From Paraglaciecola arctica (lineage in GTDB: Bacteria; Pseudomonadota; Gammaproteobacteria; Enterobacterales; Alteromonadaceae), in the NCBI RefSeq assembly GCF_018861065.1, contig NZ_JAHKQO010000006.1, positions 1 to 64,000 on the forward strand: DNA of 64,000 nt. The letters are read 5' to 3'. This document shows positions 26,578 to 36,862 of this stretch, piece by piece. Below the pieces are notes generated by a model, which was not told the DNA's origin, made no database searches, and worked only from the letters and a program-made list of their open reading frames with translations. The position numbers were made by a program, and so were the translations under genes. How positions within the stretch are numbered: position 1 is the first letter of the stretch; every line of letters starts with the position of its first letter.

Positions 26578-29500
26578 TTGCATATTCGTAATCTAATAAC
26601 ATTCCGCAGTTTTTTATTGCCGCTATTTCTGTGCATCTTTCTGGTGCATTCTTCTCATGCAGCAAAAAATATTTTTGAGAAGTACTCGAAATCCCAAGGA
26701 TTAGTACAAAATACTGTCTCCAATATTATTGAAGATCCTAATGGATTTATGTGGTTTGCCACTTTTGAAGGCCTAAGTCGCTTTGATGGTTATGAATTTA
26801 AAAATTATAGGTATTCAAGCAAAGACCCCAATTCTCTTCCAAATAATTTTACCAAGAAACTCCTGCTTGATACCCAAGGAGAACTTTGGGTAGCGACCTC
26901 AAATGGGTTAGCAAAATACAATCCGTTAACTGACAATTTTAAACGTTATACCAAGGATAATAGTCAGTTAAATAGTAATGAAATTTTTACTATTGCCTTG
27001 AATCACGACGGTAACTTATTAGTTTCCACTGCTGAAAACCTATATCTCTATGACAAACAAGTCGATTCATTTCTACCTTACTCGGTTAATGGTGAAAATC
27101 TACCGGCTGACATCAAAGTGGTTTTTAGCGAACAGGACAAAACGTGGTTAGGCAGTTTAGCCAGTGGTATTTTTATTCTGGAACATTCCACGAATACTTT
27201 ATTTAGTCTGAAAAAAGAGAATCCATGGAACGTGCAAATAAATGCAAATTTTATATTCGATTTCAAAAAGATTAATGATAACTATTGGCTCGCAACAGAT
27301 AGTGGTGCCTTTAGAATTGATGCTAATTTTGCTTCAGTAAAACGTTTGGATACTAGTAGTAATCCAGCAATTATTGGGAGCGTAGTAAGGAGTATATTAG
27401 AAAATAGTAATGGAAATATCTGGGTAGGAACAGAAACTGGGATAAGCATATTAACCCCTCAAGGCGATCACCTATTCTCATACAACGAACAAAACGAAAG
27501 AAACTTTGGTCTTGAAAATTCACATATTCTAAGCTTATTCATCGACTCCAACAATTCGATTTGGTTAGGGACCTATTCTGGTGGGATTTACCGATATAAT
27601 GCTGATGGTTCAGACATAAAACTATTCCGGAAAGAGACAAATGGGTCGTCAGAAAGTCTTGCAATACCCGGCCTATCCGGAAACAACATTTGGGGAATAT
27701 CCGAAGACAAAAAGGGCAAAATATGGATAGCAACCCAAAACAACGGGATCACTCAACTCGATACTGAGAATTACGTACTCAAATCATTTTTAAGCGAATT
27801 TGAGCACCATATATGGGCCATTGAAATCGATGAATCAGATCAAATTTGGTTAGCTAGTTCTGCGGGCATTTTCATTTATTCACAAACAAGCGACTCGGAA
27901 CTTACCTTAGTTAAAAATATTTACCCGGAATTGGCTATTTTAAAGCTTAAATATTTTTATGGCCGTATGTGGCTGCGCTCTGAAAATGGAATAGTGAATT
28001 GGATTGAACCTGAAAGTTTAGAGACTAATAAGATTAATTTAGCTAACGATAAAATCAATTATATGGAGCCACTTCTTGTAGACTCCGACAAGAACCTCTG
28101 GCTAAATACAAATTTAGGGATGGTGCTGTACAACCTTGAAAGTAAATTAATTAAGCAATTAGTCATAGAATTGGGGACTTCTGTTAGGCACTTTAACTCC
28201 GTTATTGAAACCAATGACAGCTATTGGGTATCGTCTCTAAAACAGGGAGTTATCGAACTAGATAAGAGCTCATATCGAGTGCTCAAAAAACTTAATGATG
28301 AAAATGGATTGGCAAGCAATCAGATCCTAAAATCAATCAAGTTTAACGGTAGCTTATGGGTATCACACGTAAATGGTGGTATAGATGAGATATCTTTAGA
28401 AACTGGTAAAGTGTTACAAAATATCGCAAATGGACGGTTTGGATACAATGAGTTAAATGAGGACTCTGGATTACTTACCAGCACAGGCGATATTCTTTTT
28501 GGTGGTACCGATGGTTTATTAATGTTCGATGCTGCCAAATTGCATCTCAAGACAAAGAAGCTAAGAACGTCTATTGAACCGCAACCAAAAAGAAAAACAC
28601 CTACAATCACTCAATTGCGCTTATTTAACTTACCTATATCAGTTCATTCGGATAATTCGCCACTTTCAATGCCTATCAACTTGTCGAGTAGTATTGATCT
28701 GCCCAATGGGTCTTCAATGTTAAGTATTAAGTTTGCTGAATTAAATCCGCTTGATCCTGAGGCAGTCAGATATCGCTATAGACTGGTAGGTTTGTCCGAT
28801 CAATGGATAGAGACAGATGCAGAATCGTTGAGGCGAGCCGAATTTTCTTATTTGGATTTTGGTAGTTATACATTTGAAGTACAGAGTAAAAGTCCTTTAG
28901 TTTCTTGGTCGAATTCCAAATCACTGCAAATCAACATCGCGCCTCCTATATGGTTGAAACAAAACGCTCTAATTTTGTACGCGTTTTTGAGCATTTTGAT
29001 TTTGCTTTATTGGTTCAAACAAATCCGCTCTCGCAATGCCATACGCCAATCCATAAAAGAAAACGAAGAACGCCTAAAATTGACTCTTTGGAGCAGTGGT
29101 GATGAACTTTGGGACTGGGACATTTATCAAGGTCAAGTTTTTCGCTCAAACACCTGGGGGACGTTAGATTTTCCACAGGATGATATTAGAGTAAACAGCT
29201 CATACGAAGCCAATATTCATTCCAATGATATTCAGCGTGTACAGCAAACATTAAATGAACATTTAAGCGAAAAGACAGAGCACTACGAAATTACCTATCG
29301 AACCAAGACCTATAAAGGTGATTGGATTTGGATCCTTGACCGCGGAAAAGTGGTCTCTAGAGATAACAACCATCAACCTCAAAGGATGACAGGTACGTTA
29401 AAAAACATTAGTCATTTAAAAGAGGCTGAAGAGCAGCTTAAGTTATTTAAACGTTCTATTGAAACCATATCTGATGGTGTATTTATCACCGACACCTCTT

Positions 29501-31110
29501 TTAAATTTATCTCGGTCAATAATTCGTATTGTCAGTACACGGGCGAAACTCGCGATCAAGCCTTAGTCAGTTACTTAACATTTCATCAATATCCAGGGGC
29601 CTTCACTGAAGAAGTTAAAAAATCATTACAACAAAAAGGAAATTGGTTTGGAGAGGTGGAGTCTAGGCGTTCAGATGGCGAAAAATATGAAATGGAATTG
29701 AATATCGATGCGATCACCGATGAAGATGGCAAAATAAGCCACTATGTTGGGGTATTTTCAGATATCACTTCACGTAAAGTCACAGAAAAAGAATTGCTAA
29801 AGCTATCCAATACCGATCCTTTAACCGAGTTACCTAACCGCTCTTTCTTCCAAGCTAGCCACAGTAATATTGTACGCAGAGATACCCAACACGCTTTAAT
29901 TTGTTTGGATATGGATAACTTTAAGAAGATTAATGATTCCTTAGGGCACCAAACCGGGGATATATTAATTAAACAAATCGCAAAACGGTTACAGAAAATT
30001 GGTGGAACAAAAGCTACCTGCTACCGCTTAGGTGGCGATGAATTTAGTATTTTAATCGATAATTCTACAGACATTCATTACATTACACATTTTGCGCAAA
30101 CCATATTAGATAATATGGCTCGCCCTTTTATTATCAATAAACAAGAGTTTGTGCTCGGTGCAAGCCTAGGTATTGCCTTTTACCCTGAAGATGGCAGTAA
30201 TCCACAAGAACTACTAAAGAATGCTGATACAGCAATGTATTTTGCAAAAAACTCTGGTGGCAACAAGTATCAGTTCTTCAGTGGTGAAATGAACCAAAAT
30301 GCGGTCCGACAATTACAGATAGAAAACCTTATTCGTCATGGTTTAAAAGAAGATTTATTTACGGTTTTTTACCAACCCAAAGTGGATATTGCTACCGGTA
30401 AATTGGTCAGTATGGAAGCCTTAGTGCGCTACGAACACCCAGAAAAAGGCTTAGTCAGTCCTGCACAATTTATTCCTTTAGCCGAACAAACAGGGCAAAT
30501 CATTGAAATTGGTGAAGTGGTTCTCAGAAAAGCCTGTGAAGACACTAAACGCTGGGTTGATGCGGGACTCTTCACTGGACGTGTCGCAGTTAATATTGCA
30601 GCGCGCCAATTTGAAATTCCAGATTTGGATGAGCGTATCGTAACAATATTACAAAAATCTGGTTTGTCAGCATTGCATTTAGAGTGTGAGATTACTGAAG
30701 GTACACTAATGCAAAATCCAGAGAATGCTCTTAGGATGATGCAACGTTTGCGTGAACGCGGTATTCACTTAGCTCTAGATGACTTTGGCACAGGTTACTC
30801 ATCCCTTGCCTATTTAAAACGCTTCCCCATTAATACACTAAAAATTGACAAAGCCTTTATAGACGACATTGCAAAAAGTGCCGAAGACAGACATATGACC
30901 CAAGCCATTATCACCATAGCCCATAATTTAGGATTGAAGGTAGTGGCAGAAGGTGTTGAGAATGAAAATCAATTGTCAATTTTACGACGCTATGAGTGCG
31001 AAATGTTGCAGGGCTACCTTTACAGCAAGCCATTAAATGCCGCTAGATTCGAGCGGCTACTTAAAGAAAACCACCAGTTACAAAAAGTCATCCAAAATTC
31101 TAGCGTTTAA
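26578..31110 (+). CDS. Hybrid sensor: two-component-regulator propeller, Y_Y_Y, PAS, GGDEF and EAL
   Basis: The protein has 1510 residues from TTG with AAGGTGAG upstream. A signal peptide (LLPLFLCIFLVHSSHA) leads into a long periplasmic beta-propeller of Reg_prop repeats (FMWFATFEGLSRFDGYEF and similar units such as IWVGTETGISI and IWLGTYSGGIYRYN). It continues with a Y_Y_Y domain near 720-785 (RYRYRLVGLSDQWIE), one membrane helix at about 792-810 and two PAS/PAC units. The GGDEF domain has an intact RLGGDEF near 1152, and the EAL domain has intact MEALVRYEHP near 1280 and DDFGTGYSSLAYL. Both cyclic-di-GMP-making and -degrading motifs are present. Propeller sensors of this kind often respond to polysaccharides or related ligands. 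Confidence 0.95.
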   Translation: MHIRNLITFRSFLLPLFLCIFLVHSSHAAKNIFEKYSKSQGLVQNTVSNIIEDPNGFMWFATFEGLSRFDGYEFKNYRYSSKDPNSLPNNFTKKLLLDTQGELWVATSNGLAKYNPLTDNFKRYTKDNSQLNSNEIFTIALNHDGNLLVSTAENLYLYDKQVDSFLPYSVNGENLPADIKVVFSEQDKTWLGSLASGIFILEHSTNTLFSLKKENPWNVQINANFIFDFKKINDNYWLATDSGAFRIDANFASVKRLDTSSNPAIIGSVVRSILENSNGNIWVGTETGISILTPQGDHLFSYNEQNERNFGLENSHILSLFIDSNNSIWLGTYSGGIYRYNADGSDIKLFRKETNGSSESLAIPGLSGNNIWGISEDKKGKIWIATQNNGITQLDTENYVLKSFLSEFEHHIWAIEIDESDQIWLASSAGIFIYSQTSDSELTLVKNIYPELAILKLKYFYGRMWLRSENGIVNWIEPESLETNKINLANDKINYMEPLLVDSDKNLWLNTNLGMVLYNLESKLIKQLVIELGTSVRHFNSVIETNDSYWVSSLKQGVIELDKSSYRVLKKLNDENGLASNQILKSIKFNGSLWVSHVNGGIDEISLETGKVLQNIANGRFGYNELNEDSGLLTSTGDILFGGTDGLLMFDAAKLHLKTKKLRTSIEPQPKRKTPTITQLRLFNLPISVHSDNSPLSMPINLSSSIDLPNGSSMLSIKFAELNPLDPEAVRYRYRLVGLSDQWIETDAESLRRAEFSYLDFGSYTFEVQSKSPLVSWSNSKSLQINIAPPIWLKQNALILYAFLSILILLYWFKQIRSRNAIRQSIKENEERLKLTLWSSGDELWDWDIYQGQVFRSNTWGTLDFPQDDIRVNSSYEANIHSNDIQRVQQTLNEHLSEKTEHYEITYRTKTYKGDWIWILDRGKVVSRDNNHQPQRMTGTLKNISHLKEAEEQLKLFKRSIETISDGVFITDTSFKFISVNNSYCQYTGETRDQALVSYLTFHQYPGAFTEEVKKSLQQKGNWFGEVESRRSDGEKYEMELNIDAITDEDGKISHYVGVFSDITSRKVTEKELLKLSNTDPLTELPNRSFFQASHSNIVRRDTQHALICLDMDNFKKINDSLGHQTGDILIKQIAKRLQKIGGTKATCYRLGGDEFSILIDNSTDIHYITHFAQTILDNMARPFIINKQEFVLGASLGIAFYPEDGSNPQELLKNADTAMYFAKNSGGNKYQFFSGEMNQNAVRQLQIENLIRHGLKEDLFTVFYQPKVDIATGKLVSMEALVRYEHPEKGLVSPAQFIPLAEQTGQIIEIGEVVLRKACEDTKRWVDAGLFTGRVAVNIAARQFEIPDLDERIVTILQKSGLSALHLECEITEGTLMQNPENALRMMQRLRERGIHLALDDFGTGYSSLAYLKRFPINTLKIDKAFIDDIAKSAEDRHMTQAIITIAHNLGLKVVAEGVENENQLSILRRYECEMLQGYLYSKPLNAARFERLLKENHQLQKVIQNSSV

Positions 31111-31309
31111 GACATTTTTAACCGCGGCGCCATATCCCTTTCCACATAAGACATTCAGGAAATTAAACACCCAAAAATAGAGATGTAATACTATTTTTAC
31201 GTGGTAAATATTATTCACTTGTTAATATTGGCACAGTTCTCGCTTTTGTTATGTTGACCGGCAATATAATGTCGGCATAAACGTCAATAAAACAACGAGG
31301 AAATAAAAG

Positions 31310-31471
31310 ATGTTAAAATCTTATGCGGTAGCACTAGTATTAGCCACAACTACTCCGGTAGCCGTTAAATCAGTAGAAACTGTACAAGCACCTGCTAAAA
31401 ACCAGACTGCAACTACAACAACCACTGCAGACACGACTAAAAACGGTGTAAAAAGCGGTAAACATTGGTAA
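31310..31471 (+). CDS. Small Thr-rich secreted peptide
   Basis: This 53-codon gene has a strong ribosome-binding site (GAGG at 31297-31300 before ATG). The peptide starts MLKSYAVALVLATTTPVAVKSVE, a short signal-like hydrophobic segment, and continues with a Thr/Ala/Lys-rich tail (TATTTTTADTTKNG) ending KSGKHW. TATAAT at 31265-31270 may be its -10 box. The composition suggests an exported low-complexity peptide. No family is recognised. The next gene is convergent. Confidence 0.6.
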   Translation: MLKSYAVALVLATTTPVAVKSVETVQAPAKNQTATTTTTADTTKNGVKSGKHW

Positions 31472-31562
31472 ATAGCACTAGATAATGTCAATACATTGTC
31501 TATGTTTGTGTTACTAGTAGTGATTCATCAATGGTGGCAAGCCATCGTAAGATGGAACATCT

Positions 31563-31587
31563 AATTCAGTAAATTGTTAACTGAATT
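31563..31587. other. 8-bp inverted repeat
   Basis: AATTCAGT (31563-31570) and ACTGAATT (31580-31587) form a stem with a nine-base loop between the small secreted peptide gene and its convergent neighbour, just before the terminator-like hairpin at 31602. Confidence 0.35.
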
Positions 31588-31601
31588 GACTTTAAAAAAA
31601 C

Positions 31602-31627
31602 AAAAGAGAAGGAACCTCTTTTTTTTT
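31602..31627. terminator. Bidirectional terminator
   Basis: AAAAGAG (31602-31608) pairs with CTCTTTT (31616-31622) around a seven-base loop; a T-run follows on the plus strand and A-residues precede it, giving a T-run on the minus strand. It fits the convergent ends of the small peptide gene (31471) and the minus-strand membrane protein (31626). Confidence 0.6.
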
Positions 31628-31823
31628 AAGCTCGGAAAAGCGCTTTACCCATCCCTCTTGCTTTAATTAGTTTTATTCTTTGTCTAGATCTAAACAATGG
31701 ATAGATAACCGGTCCAAAAACCAACCCTGCCAACGCCCATTTTTTTGCTGTTAAGCCCGTTTTAAAAGACTGCACATAATACATCACGCTAAAACATACT
31801 GAGCTTATGAAAAACAACAACAA
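31626..31823 (-). CDS. Small hypothetical membrane protein
   Basis: This 65-residue protein is read from the first of three consecutive TTG codons, set by AGGAG eight bases upstream. Residues 1-17 are hydrophobic (MLLFFISSVCFSVMYYV) and a second hydrophobic stretch, KWALAGLVFGPVIYPLF, is followed by a basic tail (RSRQRIKLIKARG). The pattern of a hydrophobic loop around GxxFGPxxYPLF followed by basic residues is familiar from conserved short membrane proteins of Alteromonadales, though I cannot name it. It lies downstream of and separate from fadI-fadJ. Confidence 0.6.
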   Translation of the reverse strand: MLLFFISSVCFSVMYYVQSFKTGLTAKKWALAGLVFGPVIYPLFRSRQRIKLIKARGMGKALFRA

Positions 31824-31918
31824 CTTGTGAACTCCTGCGTTGGGGTAAATAAAGTGGTGCCTACTAAAATAGAAACACTCTGGAAATAAGGGCTAAGATT
31901 TTATCAAAACCTAGCCCA

Positions 31919-31953
31919 TAAAAAAGCCCAACTTTGCTATATGAAAGTTGGGC
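31919..31953 (-). terminator. Rho-independent terminator of the fadI-fadJ operon
   Basis: GCCCAACTTT (31926-31935) pairs perfectly over 10 bp with AAAGTTGGGC (31944-31953) around an eight-base loop. Read on the minus strand the stem is followed by six T residues (complement of 31920-31925). It lies 31 bp after the fadJ stop. Confidence 0.88.
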
Positions 31954-31983
31954 ATCGAATAAGAAGTTGTCGTTTCCAATTAA

Positions 31984-34128
31984 TTAGTAAAAAGAGCGCC
32001 CTTCTGCCACCATCTTTTTCAAGCTATCAGCTGGTGTAAACTTGTCTCCAAGTAAACCTTGGTAATACTCTAATCTAGCCACAACATGTGCGATGCCTAA
32101 AGTGTGCATGTAGCGGAATGGTCCACCTAAGAATGGAGGAAAGCCTATGCCGAATATCGCCCCAATATCACCGTCACGGGCGTTACGTACTACACCTTCA
32201 TCTAAACACATTGCCGCTTCATTCAACATTAATAACACACAACGTTCGGCTATCTGTTCGCGACTCATTTTAGACGTTGGGGTAACGCCAAGTAAGCTGT
32301 AAATACTTTGATCTACTTCTTTTCCTGGTTTCTTTCCTGAGTAGTCATAAAAGCCACGTTTGTTTTTCTTGCCTTTACGATCATCCGCAAGAATTTTTTC
32401 AAATCCAGGGTTAGACGCGAAACGATCACCAAACTGAGCCTGTAAGAAAGGACCAATTTTAGTACCCACATCTATACCTACCTCATCTAACAATTTAACG
32501 GGCCCAACCGGAAAACCAAATTTCACTAACGATTTATCAATGTGATCAATTGGCTCGCCACTAAGCAAAACTTCGGCAGCTTCATTCATGTAAGGCGCTA
32601 AAATACGGTTCACATAAAATCCAGCCCCATCTTTCACTACTATCGGTGTTTTGCCTTGTTTTTTGGCCAACTCAACAGTAGTTGAAATAGTTTTGTCAGA
32701 TGTTTTATCGTGCGCAATAACCTCGGCCAGAGGCATTTTGTCTACGGGAGAAAAGTAATGCAAACCAATCACTTGCTCTGGCCTTTTCGCTTTCTCAGCA
32801 ATTTGTGTAATAGGTATTGAGGAAGTATTAGAAGCAAATATTGTATGCTCGGCGCAATTTTCCTCTATTTCTGCAACCATCTTTTGTTTTAGGTTTAAGT
32901 CTTCAAAAACCGCTTCAATTACGACGTCGGCATCACTAAATCCAGAATAATCCACTGACCCAGTCAACAATGCCAACTGTTTTTGCATCTCAGATTTTTG
33001 CATAAAACGACGTTTAACTTTTTTGTTTAAAATATCAAAACTATACTTTATGGCGTTGGCAATACCTTCAGATCGAATATCTTTAATACGCGCTGGCAGC
33101 CCTGCTTTAGTTGCAGTAACAAAGGCAATACCGCCGCCCATTAACCCACCACCTAATACGCCTACCTTCTTCAAAGATGCTGGTTGGACACCTTCTACAC
33201 CGTTTTCTTTTTTCATATCGGTAGTAGCAAAAAATAGACTTCTAAGGGCTGCCGATTCAGAACTCATCACTAAACTGCCAAAATGTTTAGCTTCAACTTC
33301 TAAGCCTTTTTTAAAGCCCTTATTTAAGCCCGTTTCAATACAGTCAATGATTAGCTCAGGAGACGGATAATTTCCCTTAGTTTGACTGGCAGTTTGTTTA
33401 CGTGCTTGCTTAAACATGATGTTTCGGCCAAGCGAGGTGGTTTCTAAGAATTTGCCCATAAGATCTAATTTTGGACCTTTGCGTTTAGGCTTTGGTTTTT
33501 TGGCCATTTCAATAGCAACGTCCAGCAAAATTGACTGGGGTACCATATCATCAACAATACCGTACTTTTTGGCTTGTTTAGCCCGCACTGAACCACCGGT
33601 TAGCATCATTTTCATTGCTTGTTGCACGCTGATTAGCTTAGGTAACCGTTGTGTACCACCACTACCGGGTAACAATCCAAGCTGAACTTCGGGTAAGCCC
33701 AATTGCGTTTTTGCATCATCACTACATACTCGATAATGACATGCCAACGCGAGCTCTAAACCACCACCTAATGCTGGGCCATGAATTGCAGCCACAAATG
33801 TCACAGGCATATCTTCGATACGCTGAAACATATCTTGTCCGCCCTTAGCAATAGTCGTTGCATCTTCTGCGCTGTTACACGCCGCCAACATGCTGATATC
33901 AGCACCAGCAACAAAAGAATTGTCTTTACCACTTACTACCACGACGCCTTTTATACTGCTATCGGCACTTATCTGCTGCAACACAGTATTGATTTGTTCA
34001 GCGAATTCCACTTTTAGGGTATTCATAGTTTCGCCGGGTACATCCATGGTTAATATGGCGACCCCATCTTCGCGTACATCAAGAGTAAAGGCGCTTTTCG
34101 ATTCTGTTGCTTCATTGATTGTAGTCAT
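31984..34128 (-). CDS. fadJ: Fatty acid oxidation complex subunit alpha FadJ
   Basis: The protein has 714 residues from ATG 34128, chosen because AAGGTGAT sits just upstream. The N-terminal crotonase domain (about 1-190) has the oxyanion-hole motifs FVAGADI and [14 protein letters not shown] and the catalytic Glu region [21 protein letters not shown]. The 3-hydroxyacyl-CoA dehydrogenase domain opens with [14 protein letters not shown] near residue 315 and has SNTSSIPI and GLHYFSPV. Both active sites look intact. It converts trans-2-enoyl-CoA to 3-ketoacyl-CoA. The sequence is closer to FadJ than to FadB, and it pairs with fadI, 10 bp upstream. Confidence 0.93.
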   Translation of the reverse strand: MTTINEATESKSAFTLDVREDGVAILTMDVPGETMNTLKVEFAEQINTVLQQISADSSIKGVVVVSGKDNSFVAGADISMLAACNSAEDATTIAKGGQDMFQRIEDMPVTFVAAIHGPALGGGLELALACHYRVCSDDAKTQLGLPEVQLGLLPGSGGTQRLPKLISVQQAMKMMLTGGSVRAKQAKKYGIVDDMVPQSILLDVAIEMAKKPKPKRKGPKLDLMGKFLETTSLGRNIMFKQARKQTASQTKGNYPSPELIIDCIETGLNKGFKKGLEVEAKHFGSLVMSSESAALRSLFFATTDMKKENGVEGVQPASLKKVGVLGGGLMGGGIAFVTATKAGLPARIKDIRSEGIANAIKYSFDILNKKVKRRFMQKSEMQKQLALLTGSVDYSGFSDADVVIEAVFEDLNLKQKMVAEIEENCAEHTIFASNTSSIPITQIAEKAKRPEQVIGLHYFSPVDKMPLAEVIAHDKTSDKTISTTVELAKKQGKTPIVVKDGAGFYVNRILAPYMNEAAEVLLSGEPIDHIDKSLVKFGFPVGPVKLLDEVGIDVGTKIGPFLQAQFGDRFASNPGFEKILADDRKGKKNKRGFYDYSGKKPGKEVDQSIYSLLGVTPTSKMSREQIAERCVLLMLNEAAMCLDEGVVRNARDGDIGAIFGIGFPPFLGGPFRYMHTLGIAHVVARLEYYQGLLGDKFTPADSLKKMVAEGRSFY

Positions 34129-34138
34129 AATTATCACC

Positions 34139-35449
34139 TTACTCCGTTTCAACTATCATAGCAGCTGCCAGTCCGCCTGCGGCGCAAGCCGTCAGTAATC
34201 CCGTTCCGCCACCGCGACGATTTAATTCATTTAACATCTGAGTGATCATTCGAGTTCCAGTCGCTGCAAATGGGTGTCCATAAGCTAATGAACTCCCCAT
34301 AACATTAAATTTGTCCATATCTATTTCACCCGTAGCTTTACTACGACCTAATTTCTCTTGGGCGAATTTATCACTAGCGAACATCTTTAAATTGGCTAGA
34401 GTTTGCGCAGCAAAAGCCTCATGCATCTCAATCAAAGTCAGGTCGTTTAGTGTCATACCTGCTCTATCAAGTGCCATAGGCGTGGCATAAGAAGGTCCCA
34501 TTAACATATCTTGCCATACGTCTATTGCAGCCCATGCATAACTTTTAATATATCCAAGCGGCGTATAGCCTAACTCTTTGGCGCGGCTTTCTGTCATCAT
34601 TAATACAGCAGAGCCACCATCGGTTAGTGGCGTTGCATTTGCCGCTGTGACTGTGCCATGTTTTTTGTCAAACACAGGACGGAGTTTGGCATAACCTTCG
34701 AGTTTTGAATCAAAACGAATGTTGTTATCTTTTTCGAGGGCACCTTTGAATGGTTCGGCATATGCAGTCATCACTTCATTGGCTAAGTTACCGTCATTCC
34801 AGTTTTGGGCGGCTAAGGTATGTGAACGGTGGGCCAAAGCATCTTGATCTTTACGACTAATGTTATGAGATTTAGCCATTTGCTCGGCAGTTTGCCCCAT
34901 AGATAACCCTGTGGAATATTCTGCAACCGCGGGAGGAACCGGCATTAAATCTTTCAAACCTAACTTTTTAAGTACTTGCCATTTTTGCCCAAGAGTTTTA
35001 GTTTTTTGTAAATCGGTTAAGGCTCTGGCTAAATTTTTGGACACACCTATAGGCGATACTGAGGTAGAATCAGCTCCGCCAGCCACTCCCACACTAATAT
35101 TCCCTGCCATCATCGACTCAGCAATATTTACTGTTGATTGAAAACTTGTCGCACAAGCTCTAGATACGCTATAAGCGTCGGTATGCACGTTCATACCAGT
35201 GCCTAACACTATTTCACGGGCAATGTTCGGAGCTTCCGGCATTTGTACCACTTGACCGTAAACCAATTGCTCAATAATCATTGGATCAACGTTATTGCGA
35301 ACTAACATTTCATTGACTACCATTTTTCCGAGATCAACCGCTGGAACGCCATGGAAATACGTGGCCATTTTGGCAAATGGCGTTCTAAGGCCTGCTACAA
35401 TAGCGATTCTATCGCCTTCTCTCGTTTTGACTATCTGTTTAGCTGTCAT
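34139..35449 (-). CDS. fadI: 3-ketoacyl-CoA thiolase FadI
   Basis: This 436-residue thiolase has the nucleophilic Cys in [11 protein letters not shown] near residue 97 and the second catalytic region at the C-terminus ([11 protein letters not shown] and [11 protein letters not shown], giving the catalytic His and Cys). Start [25 protein letters not shown] matches FadI. It cleaves 3-ketoacyl-CoA to acetyl-CoA. It is the first gene of the fadI-fadJ operon and has a FadR-like operator 28 bp upstream of its start. Confidence 0.95.
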   Translation of the reverse strand: MTAKQIVKTREGDRIAIVAGLRTPFAKMATYFHGVPAVDLGKMVVNEMLVRNNVDPMIIEQLVYGQVVQMPEAPNIAREIVLGTGMNVHTDAYSVSRACATSFQSTVNIAESMMAGNISVGVAGGADSTSVSPIGVSKNLARALTDLQKTKTLGQKWQVLKKLGLKDLMPVPPAVAEYSTGLSMGQTAEQMAKSHNISRKDQDALAHRSHTLAAQNWNDGNLANEVMTAYAEPFKGALEKDNNIRFDSKLEGYAKLRPVFDKKHGTVTAANATPLTDGGSAVLMMTESRAKELGYTPLGYIKSYAWAAIDVWQDMLMGPSYATPMALDRAGMTLNDLTLIEMHEAFAAQTLANLKMFASDKFAQEKLGRSKATGEIDMDKFNVMGSSLAYGHPFAATGTRMITQMLNELNRRGGGTGLLTACAAGGLAAAMIVETE

Positions 35450-35884
35450 TTTATGCCCTTATAAATATTCAAACGCCAGTGGTCTGACCTGTAAAATTTA
35501 AGTGATTGTACCTAGTAACGAATACGACTTCAAGGCAACTCTAATTACCACAGACTTCCGCTTAACTTGAAATAAACGTTTGCTAACTTACCGGCCAACC
35601 TGATGTACAAATTAACAAAAGGGTTGGTGACCTTAGAGTAAGTTTTCAGTTAAAGCGTAATTGCGCCCCTAAAATTGCTTCATTTTTCTCCAATTAGTGT
35701 TTTTTAAAGCTTTGTAACATTGTTTTTCATAAGGGGAACCTTATATCGGTTAGCATAGTCAGTAGTCTGGGTTTTGGATCCGTAATTCGTACTCATCCAA
35801 CACTTTATTAACCTATTAATTTATTAATGCGACATTTATTTAAATTTCTAAATATCCACAAATAAGAAGGAAGTAGTTAACACT
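35450..35884. other. Divergent control region fadI / moxR
   Basis: These 435 bp contain the FadR-like site near fadI and the promoter of the MoxR operon at the other end. AAGGAAG lies about 11 bp before the moxR ATG. I see no gene, repeat or hairpin of note in the remainder. Confidence 0.45.
35477..35493 (+). promoter_or_regulatory. FadR-like operator upstream of fadI
   Basis: CAGTGGTCTGACCTGTA matches the FadR consensus TGGTCNGACCTGT without a mismatch over its core and lies 28-44 bp before the fadI start, where FadR binding would block the promoter. FadR would release on long-chain acyl-CoA, giving induction of beta-oxidation. The site is a strong pattern match; the -10/-35 boxes were not identified. 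Confidence 0.75.
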
Positions 35885-36841
35885 ATGGCAGCAGCACAAT
35901 TTAAACAATTACAAGCTTACTTAGATAGCCAAGTGGTGGGTCAACAAACCTTAACGCAAAATATTTTAGTTGCGCTTTTAGCGGACGGTCACCTGTTAGT
36001 GGAAGGCCCTCCAGGCTTAGCAAAAACTCGTGCGGTTAACGCTTTAGCAAACGGTTTAGAAGGTGATTTTCACCGTGTACAGTTTACCCCTGATCTACTG
36101 CCAGCAGATTTGACCGGTACAGATATTTATCGACCTGAAAACGGCACCTTCGTTTTTCAAAAAGGACCACTTTTTCATAACTTAGTATTAGCAGATGAAA
36201 TTAATCGTGCTCCTGCTAAAGTGCAATCCGCTTTGCTAGAGGCTATGGCAGAACGACAAATCACAGTAGGCAATACGACTTATGCCCTACCACAGTTATT
36301 TTTGGTTATGGCTACACAAAACCCTATTGAACAGGAAGGCACCTACCCACTACCGGAGGCTCAACTTGATCGGTTTTTGATGCATTTAGAAATCGATTAT
36401 CCTGGGGCGGAAACCGAACTCGAGATTTTGCGCTTAACTCGTAACGAAGCCATGCATTCAGAAGTAGTTAGCCCACCTAACCTAAGTCAACAAGATATAT
36501 TTAATGCTCGCCAAGATGTCCTTAAAATTCACCTAGACGATGCGTTAGAGCAATATATAGTGCAATTAATTATCGCAACTCGTAAACCACAAAGTTACGA
36601 CCCTGATTTAGCCAACTGGATAGAATTTGGAGCAAGCCCTCGAGCCACTATAGCGTTAGACAAATGTGCCCGTGCGCACGCATGGTTAATGGGCAGAGAT
36701 TTTGTAGGTCCAGATAATATTCAAGCTGTGTTCCATAATGTGTTGCGCCACAGATTGCTGCTCAGTTATGAAGCCGAAGCAGAAGGGGTCAACTGTAATC
36801 AGGTACTCGACAAAATTTTACAGCTAGTGGCTGTTCCTTAA
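35885..36841 (+). CDS. MoxR family AAA+ ATPase
   Basis: The protein has 318 residues. Walker A is GPPGLAKTR near residue 41 and Walker B is LVLADEINRAPAKVQSALLEAM near 102. ATQNPIEQEGTYPLPEAQLDRF is the MoxR hallmark. MoxR ATPases act as chaperones that activate VWA-domain proteins, here the two encoded downstream. It is first in a six-gene operon with DUF58, DUF4381, BatA/BatB-like VWA and BatD proteins. The start is ATG with AAGGAAG upstream. Confidence 0.93.
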   Translation: MAAAQFKQLQAYLDSQVVGQQTLTQNILVALLADGHLLVEGPPGLAKTRAVNALANGLEGDFHRVQFTPDLLPADLTGTDIYRPENGTFVFQKGPLFHNLVLADEINRAPAKVQSALLEAMAERQITVGNTTYALPQLFLVMATQNPIEQEGTYPLPEAQLDRFLMHLEIDYPGAETELEILRLTRNEAMHSEVVSPPNLSQQDIFNARQDVLKIHLDDALEQYIVQLIIATRKPQSYDPDLANWIEFGASPRATIALDKCARAHAWLMGRDFVGPDNIQAVFHNVLRHRLLLSYEAEAEGVNCNQVLDKILQLVAVP

Positions 36842-36862
36842 ACACAAGATTAAGGAAGCAGT

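Noticed and set aside
31254-31270. TTGACC with TATAAT as a promoter
   Set aside because: TATAAT is perfect, but only five bases separate the two boxes. The -35 element of any promoter here must be elsewhere.
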